A program made the translations under genes and the position numbers. The notes beneath the pieces are model-generated. The model searched no databases and was not told the DNA's origin. It saw nothing but the letters and a program-made list of their open reading frames with translations. Shown in pieces: positions 9,046-17,183 of a stretch of DNA of 64,000 nt (positions within the stretch are counted from its first letter, which is position 1; each line of letters opens with the position of its first letter). The stretch is taken from assembly GCA_029959545.1 (NCBI GenBank), contig JASCPH010000003.1, positions 50,261 through 114,260 on the forward strand, written 5' to 3'. This stretch comes from Microbacteriaceae bacterium PS02066 (lineage in GTDB: Bacteria > Actinomycetota > Actinomycetes > Actinomycetales > Microbacteriaceae).

Positions 9046-10389
9046 TTACGGCCGATCGTAGACGTCAGGGATGCCGTCGTTGTCGGTGTCTTCCGCGTCG
9101 TTCTGGGCGATCTTGCGGTAGCGGCGGTTCCGGCTGGCGAGCAGGGCCGAGGCGATCACGGCCGCGACGACGGAGGCGAGCAGGATCGCGACCTTGGCGT
9201 GGTCGTGGTGCGGGTCGGTCGCGGTGAAGCTGAGTTCGGTGACCAGGAGCGACACCGTGAACCCGATCCCGGCGAGCAGGCCGACGCCGGTGATGTCGAC
9301 CCACCTCAGCGAGGGGTCAAGTCGGATGCCGCGGACTCGGGTGGTCAGCCAGGTCGCCAGGACGATGCCGACCGGCTTCCCGACGACCAGTGCGGCGATG
9401 ATCCCGATGGTCACCGGGTCGGTGAGCGCGGAGAGGAAGCCCTCCGCCCCGCCGATGGCGACCCCTGCGGAGAAGAATGCGAACACCGGTACGGCGAACC
9501 CGGCGGAGAGCGGGCGGAAACGGTGCTCGAACTCCTCCGCGAGACCTGGTTCGGTGTCGGGCACCTGGTCGCGGCGGCGGTGAATGACGGGGATGGTGAA
9601 GCCGAGCAGCACGCCGGCGATGGTGGCGTGGATGCCGGAGGCGTGGACGAATGCCCACGCGACCACGCCGATGGGCAGCAGGATCAGCCATGCGGCGGCG
9701 GGCTTGAGGTGGAAGAACTGCCGGTACCGCTGCGCGAGTACGGCGTACACGGCGATCGTGAGCAGGCCCATCAGCAGCGGCACGATGGCGATCGTCTCGG
9801 TGTAGAAGATCGCGATGATGCTGATCGCGATGAGATCGTCGACGACGGCGAGGGTGAGCAGGAAGATCCGCAGCGGGCCCGGCAAGTGAGAGCCGATGAG
9901 CGCGAGAACGGCGACCGCGAACGCGATGTCGGTCGCGGTCGGTATCGCCCATCCGCGCAGGAGACCGGGAGTCTGGGCGACGATGGCCACGTAGACCAGG
10001 GCGGGGATGATCACGCCGCCGGCCGCGGCGACGACCGGGACGATCGCGGTGCTGAAGCGGCGCAGGTCGCCGGCGACGAACTCGCGTTTGAGCTCGAGGC
10101 CGATGAGGAAGAAGAAGATCGCCAGCAGCCCGTCGGCGGCCCACGCGCCCAGACTGAGCTGCAGATGCCACGGCTCGTAGCCGACCTCGAGGTCGCGGAG
10201 GGTGAAGTAGGCCTCTGCCCAGGGCGAGTTGGCCCACAGGATGCCGATCGCGGCCATGAGCACGAGAAGCCCGCCGCCGACGGTCTCCTTGCGTAGCAGT
10301 GTGCCGATGCGCAGCGCTTCGGCGTAGCTGCCGCGGAGAGGGAACTGCGCACTCGCGGGAGTGTTCCGGGCAGGGTCGGGAGAGGTCAT
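9046..10389 (-). CDS. nhaA: Na+/H+ antiporter NhaA
   Basis: NhaA exports Na+ in exchange for H+ and so controls cytoplasmic Na+ and pH. The 447-residue protein has about 12 membrane helices. It keeps the key residues: Asp154 in TATDIAFA (E. coli Asp133) and the Asp184-Asp185 pair in AVVDDLIAIS (E. coli Asp163/164). I chose the ATG at 10,389 (MTSPDPARN); longer upstream frames run into the divergent K+ transporter gene. The C-terminus carries DTDNDGIPDVYD, which resembles a calcium-binding thrombospondin-3 or dockerin repeat and is not part of ordinary NhaA. The gene is read divergently from the neighbouring K+ transporter. Confidence 0.95.
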   Translation of the reverse strand: MTSPDPARNTPASAQFPLRGSYAEALRIGTLLRKETVGGGLLVLMAAIGILWANSPWAEAYFTLRDLEVGYEPWHLQLSLGAWAADGLLAIFFFLIGLELKREFVAGDLRRFSTAIVPVVAAAGGVIIPALVYVAIVAQTPGLLRGWAIPTATDIAFAVAVLALIGSHLPGPLRIFLLTLAVVDDLIAISIIAIFYTETIAIVPLLMGLLTIAVYAVLAQRYRQFFHLKPAAAWLILLPIGVVAWAFVHASGIHATIAGVLLGFTIPVIHRRRDQVPDTEPGLAEEFEHRFRPLSAGFAVPVFAFFSAGVAIGGAEGFLSALTDPVTIGIIAALVVGKPVGIVLATWLTTRVRGIRLDPSLRWVDITGVGLLAGIGFTVSLLVTELSFTATDPHHDHAKVAILLASVVAAVIASALLASRNRRYRKIAQNDAEDTDNDGIPDVYDRP

Positions 10390-10626
10390 AGGCGGTTCCG
10401 ATCGGGTCGACGAAGGACGGTGTCGACCAGGCTTCCCGACGCGCCTCCCCCAGCCTACAAGAGGCCGCATGGAGGTGCCCTGGCAGGTCTTCAGAACATC
10501 CTCGGCGGTCCAAAACCCCGCGGCATGGAGGGGGTTCGGATCAGCCGAACTATGCTTGTCGCCGGAGTGCCGGGAAGCCTGGTCGGCGGCGACCCTCGGG
10601 TCGTCTGATCTGATGAGGAGACCCCG

Positions 10627-12021
10627 GTGGCGCGAGACCGCGGTATGCGATGGTTGCCCGAGACGGTGCTGCGGCCGGGTCGCTATCTCCGCGACCTGGC
10701 GAAGCGGTCGCCGTCGCGGATGGCGGTGCTGATCTTTTTTCTCGCCGCCGTGCTGTTCTCCGGCCTGCTCACGCTGCCGGTCTCCTCTGCAGATGGGCGC
10801 GCCGCGCCGCTGCAGGATGCCGTGTTCACCGCCACCTCCGCCGTCACCGTCACCGGGCTGACCAGTGTCGATACCGCCACACAGTGGTCCTTCTTCGGGC
10901 AGGTCGTGATCCTGCTCGCGATCCAGGCCGGCGGGCTGGGGATCGTGACGATCGCGCTGCTGCTGATGAGGGCCGTCACCCGCCACCTCGGGGTGCGAGG
11001 GAAGCTGTTCGCGCAGCAGAGCATCGGCGGCGCCTCCAAGCTCGGCGAGGTCGGGCAACTGCTGCGCATCGTCGTGGTCACGACCCTGACCATCGAAGCG
11101 ATCCTGGTCCTCGCGCTAGTCCCCCGGTTCGTGATGATCGAGGAACACTGGTGGGAGGGGCTGTGGAATGCCCTGTTCTATGGCATCTCGGCGTTCAACA
11201 ACGCCGGGTTCTCCATCCACGAAGGCGGGCTCGCCCCGTTCGACGGCGACCTGTGGATCCTGGTCCCGATCATGATCGGAGTGTTCGTCGGCAGCTTCGG
11301 ATTTCCAGTGTTCCTCACTCTCATCATCCACAAGTGGCACCGGCGCAAGTGGAGCCTGCACACCAAACTCACCCTCACCACGACCACCATCCTGCTCGCG
11401 GTCGGCGCGCTCGCGTGGGGTCTGCTCGAGTGGGGTAACGACCGCACCATCGGCCACCTGAACCCCGCCGAGAAAGCGTTCCACGCGCTGTTCGCCTCGG
11501 TCATGATGCGCTCTGGCGGGTTCGCGCTCACCGACACGAACGAGTCCACCCCGATCACCTTGCTCGTCTCCGACGCGCTGATGTTCGTCGGCGGCGGCTC
11601 GGCGTCCACCGCCGGCGGCATCAAGGTCGCCACCCTCGCGGTGCTGTTCCTCGGCATCATCGCCGAAGCACGCGGCGACCGGCACGTCATCGCGGCAGGA
11701 CGCCACATCCCCGACGGCTCGCTCCGCCTCGCGATCAGCGTCACCTTCCTCGGCGCCACCCTGGTGCTCGTCGCCACCGGGCTGGTGATGACCGTCAGCA
11801 CCGCGCCGCTGGACCGGATCCTGTTCGAGGTGATCTCCGCGTTCGCGACCTGCGGACTCTCGGTCGGCCTGTCCGCCGAGCTCGAGCCGTTCGGGAAGTA
11901 CGTGCTCAGCCTGCTCATGCTCGCCGGCCGCATCGGCCCCATCGGCTTGGCCGCCGCCCTGGCGCTACGGCAACGGAACCTGCTCTACACCCTCCCCGAG
12001 GAACGCCCCATCATCGGCTGA
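10627..12021 (+). CDS. TrkH/KtrB-family K+ uptake membrane protein
   Basis: K+-translocating membrane subunit of the TrkH/KtrB superfamily, 464 residues. Four pore loops are recognisable: SAVTVTGLTSVD, SAFNNAGFS, MMRSGGFALTD and SAFATCGLSVG, each with the filter glycine. The gating-loop region reads GGGSASTAGGIK. The C-terminus ends ERPIIG, as in the second family member at 17,176-18,600. The GTG start follows GAGGAG. No RCK-type partner gene is adjacent, so it may use the KtrA encoded at 16,479-17,183 or act alone. A TATGCT -10-like box lies in the 237 bp gap shared with nhaA. Confidence 0.93.
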   Translation: MARDRGMRWLPETVLRPGRYLRDLAKRSPSRMAVLIFFLAAVLFSGLLTLPVSSADGRAAPLQDAVFTATSAVTVTGLTSVDTATQWSFFGQVVILLAIQAGGLGIVTIALLLMRAVTRHLGVRGKLFAQQSIGGASKLGEVGQLLRIVVVTTLTIEAILVLALVPRFVMIEEHWWEGLWNALFYGISAFNNAGFSIHEGGLAPFDGDLWILVPIMIGVFVGSFGFPVFLTLIIHKWHRRKWSLHTKLTLTTTTILLAVGALAWGLLEWGNDRTIGHLNPAEKAFHALFASVMMRSGGFALTDTNESTPITLLVSDALMFVGGGSASTAGGIKVATLAVLFLGIIAEARGDRHVIAAGRHIPDGSLRLAISVTFLGATLVLVATGLVMTVSTAPLDRILFEVISAFATCGLSVGLSAELEPFGKYVLSLLMLAGRIGPIGLAAALALRQRNLLYTLPEERPIIG

Positions 12022-12054
12022 ACCCCGGAGGCCTTGTCGCGGGTGAGAGGCTGG

Positions 12055-12573
12055 TCAGTAGTAGTCGGCCATTGTGGCACGCGCGATCGAAGTGCCGCGG
12101 ATATCCGCCCACGTCAGCGCCGCCGCCGAGTAAGCACCGGCCCGGCCACTGATCCGCTCCATGATCCGATCCGCCAGAACCGTCGTGTCGTCGCACTCGG
12201 TCACATCGAGCAGGGTCACATCGACGTAGCGGGCGGCGCTGCGCTCCAGCATCGCGTGCGCCCGCAGGGCGGCACCGTCGGCGGCTCCCTGAACGCGGCT
12301 CGGGTCCAGGCCCCGAGGGATCTGGTAGGCGATCAGCAGGTGGATCGCTCCGGGATACCGGCGCGCCGCTTCGGCCCACCGGGTCACCTGTCGCTTCAGT
12401 TCCGCCCGCACCTCTCGTGCAGACCGGGCGCCCGTCAGGTCCACCCCGACGACCAGCCCACGCACGCCGCCGCGTGGCTCCAGGTCCTCGTCGGAGTCGA
12501 TCACGCCGCGGTGCGGGGTCAGCTGGCGTAGGGAATCGAGATGGTCGCCCAGGGCGACGACGGTGTGTGTCAC
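12055..12573 (-). CDS. hypothetical protein, possibly a small alpha/beta-fold protein
   Basis: Unrecognised 172-residue soluble protein. The start is the GTG at 12,573 (MTHTVVALGDHLDSLRQL), which follows GGAGAAGCG. The sequence alternates predicted strands and helices, with RGLVVGVDLTG near residue 45, HLLIAYQIPRGLD near 95 and VDVTLLDVTECDD near 135, a pattern typical of a Rossmann-like fold. No catalytic motif is identifiable. Its 3' end faces the K+ transporter gene and it is divergent from the TetR operon. I cannot assign a role. Confidence 0.65.
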   Translation of the reverse strand: MTHTVVALGDHLDSLRQLTPHRGVIDSDEDLEPRGGVRGLVVGVDLTGARSAREVRAELKRQVTRWAEAARRYPGAIHLLIAYQIPRGLDPSRVQGAADGAALRAHAMLERSAARYVDVTLLDVTECDDTTVLADRIMERISGRAGAYSAAALTWADIRGTSIARATMADYY

Positions 12574-12737
12574 CGCTTCTCCGTCTGTTCGGTGTGCCGG
12601 AGCGGTCGCGCGACCGCTGCCGACCAGACTTCCCGGCTCACCGTGACCCCGGAGGGGGATCCACGACACCCTACCCGCAGCGGGCGCGAGAAACACCGCG
12701 CCACGGCTGTGCTGTGAGAAGAAGCCTGCGTTGTGCG

Positions 12738-12759
12738 ACCCGGCCCGCCAAGGCCGGGT
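12738..12759. terminator. GC-rich hairpin upstream of the TetR operon
   Basis: Perfect 8 bp stem ACCCGGCC / GGCCGGGT with a 6-base loop. It has no U-tract. It stands alone in the divergent region and could be a terminator or an operator. Confidence 0.35.
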
Positions 12760-12800
12760 GCGGCGTTCCGCAACGAAACCCCGCAGCTGGACGACATCAC

Positions 12801-12847
12801 TGGACAGATTGGTGAACGCATGATTAGTATGCTGAACGTGAGTTCAG
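12801..12847 (+). promoter_or_regulatory. promoter and palindromic operator of the first TetR-ABC operon
   Basis: A -35-like TGGACA (12,801-12,806) lies 18 bases from a -10-like TAGTAT (12,825-12,830). The perfect palindrome CTGAAC-GTGA-GTTCAG at 12,832-12,847 covers the expected transcription start and the first codons of the TetR gene. This layout predicts a leaderless transcript starting at or near the GTG at 12,838 and repression by the TetR protein itself. Confidence 0.6.
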
Positions 12848-13539
12848 TCCGGGATGCTGGCGACCTGACGATGCGTGCGCGCATCCGGGATGCCGCCATC
12901 GAGGTCTTCGCCGAGGCGGGCTTCGATCGGGCCACGGTGCGGCAGATCGCGGCGCACGCGGGCGCGAGCCCCGCCCTGGTGCTGCACCACTACGGCTCCA
13001 AGGCCGGTTTGCGTGAAGAGTGCGATGAGCACGTGGTCTCGACACTGCTCGCGGACCGCACCATCGCGATCGACGACCCCACCGCGCAAGGGATCGACGC
13101 GGTGCTGGCGGGCGTCGGCGTCCACGCGGGCAGGTTGGGCTATTTGGTTCGGCTGCTCGCCGATCCCGGCGACGCCGGTCGGCGGGTGTTCGACGCGTTC
13201 CTGGAGCACACCCGCAAGATGCTCCGTGATGTGGGAGACAAGTGGCAGACGCAGACGATGTCCGACCCCGAGGCCACCGCGCTGCTGCTGACCGCCTACG
13301 GGCTGGCGCCGCTGCTGCTGCAGGGTCAAATCGCTCGGGTGCTGGGCGTCGACCCACTAGGCCCGGAAGGGGCGCGGCGGCTGGCGCTTCCCGGCCTCGA
13401 GCTGTTCACCCACGGGCTGTTCCAGGACGACAGCCTGCTGACGGCGGCGAAGGAAGCACTCGCCCGGCCCGCCGGGCCCCGCAGCGACAAGGGCGACGGC
13501 GACCCGAATCAGGATCCGGATCCCCCGGCGGCGCGGTAG
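12838..13539 (+). CDS. TetR/AcrR-family transcriptional regulator
   Basis: TetR-type repressor, 233 residues from the GTG at 12,838. The helix-turn-helix is at residues about 10-55 (TMRARIRDAAIEVFAEAGFD, ATVRQIAAHAGASPALVLHHYGSK). The rest is an all-helical ligand-binding domain. The start lies inside a perfect palindrome and near the predicted transcription start, which suggests a leaderless, self-regulated gene. ATGs at 12,820 and 12,829 are in-frame alternatives without convincing ribosome binding sites. The ABC ATPase gene follows after 41 bases, so the regulator probably controls an exporter that it senses substrates for. Confidence 0.88.
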   Translation: MSSVRDAGDLTMRARIRDAAIEVFAEAGFDRATVRQIAAHAGASPALVLHHYGSKAGLREECDEHVVSTLLADRTIAIDDPTAQGIDAVLAGVGVHAGRLGYLVRLLADPGDAGRRVFDAFLEHTRKMLRDVGDKWQTQTMSDPEATALLLTAYGLAPLLLQGQIARVLGVDPLGPEGARRLALPGLELFTHGLFQDDSLLTAAKEALARPAGPRSDKGDGDPNQDPDPPAAR

Positions 13540-13580
13540 CGTCCTCGATCCTCATCCCTGATTCGAAAGGAACCACCGCC

Positions 13581-14501
13581 ATGACCGTGGCGATCCACAC
13601 CCGTGCGCTGCACAAGCGCTACGGCTCGCACACCGCGCTGCACGGACTCGACCTGACCGTCCAGTCCGGCTCGGTGTTCGGGCTGATCGGCCCGAACGGG
13701 GCCGGCAAGACCACCACCCTGCGGACGCTGCTCGACATCATCCGCCCCACCTCAGGCGACATCACGGTGCTGGGCGCATCACCCCGAGCCGGCGGCGCCG
13801 CCCTTCGCCGCCGCATCGGGTACGTCCCCGGCGAGCTGCGCCTGGAAGGACGCGTCAAAGGACGCGCCCTGCTGCGCCACCTCGCCGAGATCAGCGGCCC
13901 CGTTGCACCCGGCACCATCGAGCAGCTCGCCGAGCGGCTCGGACTCGACCTGGCCCGGCCCGTGCGGACGCTGTCGAAGGGCAACAAGCAGAAGCTCGGA
14001 CTCGTCCAGGCGTTCATGCACCGGCCCGATCTGTTGGTGCTCGACGAGCCGACCAGCGGCCTCGATCCGCTCGTGCAGCGGGAGTTCCTCGCGATGGTGC
14101 GCGAGGCCCGCGACGCGGGGCAGACCGTGCTGCTGAGCTCCCATGTGCTCAGCGAGATCCAGCAGGCAGCCGACGACGTCGCGGTGCTCGCGCAGGGACG
14201 CATCGTCGCGGAGGGCCCGGTCTCATCGCTGCGGATCGCGAGCGTGCGCCGCGTCCGCGCGACCGTCACCGGTGTCGCGGCCGAGACCGTCGCCGACGCT
14301 CTGGCCGCGGCATCCGGTATCGAGGACGTGGACGTCGCCGCGGCAGGCGACCTGGTCCGTGTCTCCGCGACCGCACGCGGCGACATCGACCCCGTGATCC
14401 GGGCCATCGCCGCCGGAACGATCCGCGACCTCACCGTGGAAGAACCCGACCTCGAAGAGTCCGTGCTGGATCTGTACGCCCGAAACGGAGCAGCATCATG
14501 A
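13581..14501 (+). CDS. ABC transporter ATP-binding protein
   Basis: ATPase of an ABC-2 type exporter, 306 residues. Walker A GPNGAGKT is at residues 37-44, the signature is LSKGNKQKLG, and Walker B is LLVLDEPTSGLD, followed by the H-loop SSHVLSE. A C-terminal domain of about 90 residues, common in DrrA/YxlF-type drug exporters, follows. The ATG at 13,581 has the ribosome binding site GAAAGGA. The stop overlaps the permease start by four bases (ATGA). With the upstream TetR gene it forms a classic drug- or peptide-efflux operon; the substrate is unknown. Confidence 0.92.
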   Translation: MTVAIHTRALHKRYGSHTALHGLDLTVQSGSVFGLIGPNGAGKTTTLRTLLDIIRPTSGDITVLGASPRAGGAALRRRIGYVPGELRLEGRVKGRALLRHLAEISGPVAPGTIEQLAERLGLDLARPVRTLSKGNKQKLGLVQAFMHRPDLLVLDEPTSGLDPLVQREFLAMVREARDAGQTVLLSSHVLSEIQQAADDVAVLAQGRIVAEGPVSSLRIASVRRVRATVTGVAAETVADALAAASGIEDVDVAAAGDLVRVSATARGDIDPVIRAIAAGTIRDLTVEEPDLEESVLDLYARNGAAS

Positions 14502-15328
14502 CCGCCATCGCACAGCGCACCGCATCCGTTCACCCCACCCCACTCCCGGTGTTCCGCCGCTGGCTCAGCGAAGGGTGGCGAGGACTCATCGGCTGGTCGG
14601 CCGGCCTGGCCGCCGTCGTATTCCTCTATCTACCGCTGTACCCGGCCATGAAGTCGCCCGAGCTCATCGGACTGATGGACTCGCTGCCTCCCGAACTCGT
14701 TCGCACGATCGGATACGAGAACATCACCACCGGCGCCGGCTACGCGCAGGCGACGTTCTTCGGCCTCACCGGCTTCTTCCTCATCACCATCGCCTCGATC
14801 ACCTGGGGCGGCGCGTTCACCGGCGGCGCCGAGGAATCCGGCCGCCTCGAGCTCACCCTCGCCCACGGCGTCGGGCGCGTGCAATACGCTCTCGAAAGCG
14901 CCCTCGCCCTGCTGGCGAAGATGCTCGTACTGGGCGTCGTGGCATGGCTGCTCATCTGGGCGATGAACGGCCCGGGCGAACTGGAACTCGACGCCGGCAA
15001 CCTCGTCGCCGTCACCACGGCATGGATAGGGCTCGGCCTCTTCTCGGGAACAGCCGGCTTCGCTGCCGGTGCGCTCACCGGCCGACGGTCGTGGGGCGTC
15101 GGAGTCGGCGCAGGCGTCGCCGTCGCCGGGTACGTCATGCAAGCTGTCGCGAACAACAGCGAAGACCTCGACTGGCTGCGCGTCCTCTCGCCCTTCCACT
15201 GGGCGTACGGCGAAGCGCCGCTGACCAACGGATTCGACTGGCCCGGCCTCGTCCTGCTGTGGGGCGGCTCCGCGCTGCTGGTCGCGATCGGAACCGCGGC
15301 ACTGGCACGGCGCGACATCCTCGGCTAA
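14498..15328 (+). CDS. ABC transporter permease (ABC-2 type exporter)
   Basis: Membrane partner of the preceding ATPase, 276 residues with about six membrane helices. The first is at residues about 30-50, the rest lie between 80 and 270. The region TGGAEESGRLELTLAHGVGR matches the cytoplasmic loop of polyketide/antibiotic-type ABC permeases. The start overlaps the ATPase stop (ATGA). A hairpin at 15,334-15,365 ends the operon. Substrate unknown. Confidence 0.88.
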   Translation: MTAIAQRTASVHPTPLPVFRRWLSEGWRGLIGWSAGLAAVVFLYLPLYPAMKSPELIGLMDSLPPELVRTIGYENITTGAGYAQATFFGLTGFFLITIASITWGGAFTGGAEESGRLELTLAHGVGRVQYALESALALLAKMLVLGVVAWLLIWAMNGPGELELDAGNLVAVTTAWIGLGLFSGTAGFAAGALTGRRSWGVGVGAGVAVAGYVMQAVANNSEDLDWLRVLSPFHWAYGEAPLTNGFDWPGLVLLWGGSALLVAIGTAALARRDILG

Positions 15329-15333
15329 GGAAT

Positions 15334-15365
15334 GGGGTGAGTCGTCATGTGTGACGGCCCACCCC
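15334..15365 (+). terminator. terminator of the first TetR-ABC operon
   Basis: Hairpin six bases after the permease stop. The outer arms are GGGGTG / CACCCC and the inner arms around GTCA-TGTG-TGAC pair nearly perfectly. No strong U-tract follows, as is common in high-GC actinobacteria. Confidence 0.6.
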
Positions 15366-15410
15366 AGTTCCCACCTCTTCTCAGCTAGTCTCGCGTCGGT
15401 TCAACACGGC

Positions 15411-16450
15411 CTAGCGTGCGCCGTCGAGATGCGACACGATCGTCTGCGTGACCGCAGGCATATCGGGGTACGGGAACAGGTGCCCCACCCCTTTGAGCCA
15501 GAGGGACCGGGCGCCGGGGATCAGCTCGACGAGCTTTCGTGCATGCTCGATCGGGAGGAAGTCGTCAGCGGTGCCGTGGATGACCAGGGTGGGAACCCGG
15601 AGACCACCAAGCAGTTCGTATCGGGAGCGGGTGGCGGCCACCGCGGCCTGGTGCTGGCCGATGGCCCGGAAGTTGATGCCGCGCCGGTAGCGGAGGTCGT
15701 AGAGCACGAGTTCGGCGGTCTCCTCGATGTCGAGGTTCTCGTAGCCGATCCCGATGATGGTCTTCGCCACGACCTCTTTGACGAGGTTCCTCTCGCCACC
15801 GAGCAGGCGGTATCGCAGCAGCGGGATGCCAGCGAGCCCGGCGCGCAGCATGCGGCCGAACCGCGGCCCGGGGAGGCTCGTGTCGGTGGGGTCGGCGGCC
15901 GTCGACATCAGGGTGAGGGACGCCACGCGGCCGGGATGGCCGATCGCGATCTCCTGGGCGACGAATCCGCCGAGGGAGAGCCCGATGACGTGCGCCCGCT
16001 CGACACGCAGCGCGTCGAGCGCCGCGGTCGCATCGGCGGCCATGTCGACCAGCGCGTACGGGTGCGCACGGCGCCACGCGGGCATCCAGTCCGAGGCGCC
16101 GGTGCCGCGCTGGTCGTAGCGGATCACCCGATACCCCGCCTGCCGGAGGCTTCGGATGAAGCCGGGCGGCCGAACAGGGAGTTCCCGGCCATCGAGATGT
16201 TGAGCAGCACCACGCCCTTCTCGGGCGCCTCGGCAGGGATGCTCTCGTACCAGATGCGCACGCCGCTCGAGTCGGCATACCCTGCCTCGCCGGCGACGAC
16301 ATGCGACAGGTCGCTCGCCGACACCCGCTCGATGATCGCGTCCGTCTCGGGCGGGAGCCTCGGCCCACCGCGCAGGAACCAGAGCGCCAGGCCGGCAAGA
16401 CCGGCCAGGGCCACGACTGCTGCCCCGATTGCCGCCGCGCGGATCTTCAC
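15411..16450 (-). pseudogene. alpha/beta hydrolase broken by a one-base frameshift
   Basis: One alpha/beta-hydrolase gene is split between two frames. The 5' part (16,450 to about 16,165) encodes an N-terminal membrane anchor or signal (residues 5-28) and the start of the fold (GVVLLNISMAG). The 3' part (about 16,165 to 15,411) encodes VIRYDQRGTGAS, the nucleophile elbow GLSLGGF, the acid region PTLVIHGTADDFLP and the final His in VGHLFPYPD. Adding one base in the C/G-run near 16,161-16,170 restores a single product of about 346 residues. It is either a recent pseudogene or a sequencing error; both halves keep good codon usage and all catalytic motifs, so decay is recent if real. Confidence 0.8.
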
Positions 16451-16478
16451 AGCCCGATCATCTCAAGAGAGGGAGTTG

Positions 16479-17183
16479 TCAGCGCAGTTGGCTGAACGCC
16501 TCAGCGGTGCGGGTTCGTCCCGAGACCAGGATGACGTCTTCGGGCCGGAGCACCGTCTCCGCTGTCGCGTGGGTCCAGGGTTTGCCGAGGGGTTTGACCG
16601 CGACGATGGTGACGCCGTGCTTGGCGCGCAGGTCGGTCTGGCCGAGCGGGATGCCGGTGATCGCGCGGTGCGGGGTGGTGCGCACGAGGGCGAAGTCGTT
16701 GTCGACTTCGATGTAGTCCTGCATGCTGCCGCGCACCAGGTGTGCGACCCGGCGCCCCATGTCCTGCTCCGGGTAGATCACATGCGGCACACCGAGCTGC
16801 TCGAGGATCGCGCCGTGCGCGCCGCTGACCGCCTTGGCCCAGACATCCCGGATCCCGAAGCGCAGCAGCAGCGACGTGGTGAGGATGCTCGCCTCCAGGT
16901 CGCTGCCGATCGCGACGACCACACGGTCGAACTCGGGTACGGCGAGTTGACGGAGCACATCCTCACTGGTGGTGTCGGCGGCGACCACATGCGTGAGACG
17001 GCCGTTGAGGGCCTGCACGACCTCCTCCCGGGTGTCGATGCCGAGCACTTCGGTGTCGTTGGCCATGAGCTCGAGTGCCAGGGAGCTGCCGAACCGGCCC
17101 AGCCCGAGCACGGCGACGGCGTTCGCGGACGCGACGCGGGACGGGTCGGTGCCGCCGAACAGGCGGATCTTCTTGTCAGCCAA
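16479..17183 (-). CDS. ktrA: K+ uptake regulatory protein KtrA (RCK domains)
   Basis: Cytoplasmic RCK gating subunit of a Ktr K+ system, 234 residues. The RCK_N Rossmann domain has the nucleotide motif VLGLGRFGSSLALEL at residues about 24-38 and VVAIGSDLEASI near 90. The RCK_C domain spans about 150-225. ATP/ADP and often c-di-AMP bind such proteins. The start is a TTG at 17,183 that overlaps the last eight bases of ktrB; no ATG or GTG fits, so translation is probably coupled to ktrB. It is the only RCK partner in the window for two KtrB/TrkH-type pore proteins. Confidence 0.92.
   Translation of the reverse strand: MADKKIRLFGGTDPSRVASANAVAVLGLGRFGSSLALELMANDTEVLGIDTREEVVQALNGRLTHVVAADTTSEDVLRQLAVPEFDRVVVAIGSDLEASILTTSLLLRFGIRDVWAKAVSGAHGAILEQLGVPHVIYPEQDMGRRVAHLVRGSMQDYIEVDNDFALVRTTPHRAITGIPLGQTDLRAKHGVTIVAVKPLGKPWTHATAETVLRPEDVILVSGRTRTAEAFSQLR

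Noticed and set aside
8974..10296. Long plus-strand open frame antisense to nhaA
   Set aside because: Low-complexity, Asp/Arg/Gly-rich product without any domain; the opposite strand encodes clear NhaA with all catalytic residues.
13242..13580. N-terminal extension of the ABC ATPase at 13,581
   Set aside because: The extension is an out-of-frame reading of the TetR gene; the ATG at 13,581 has its own ribosome binding site and begins the conserved domain.
16155..16180. Programmed ribosomal frameshift in the hydrolase
   Set aside because: No slippery heptamer followed by a structure is visible, and this enzyme family does not use frameshifting; mutation or sequencing error is simpler.
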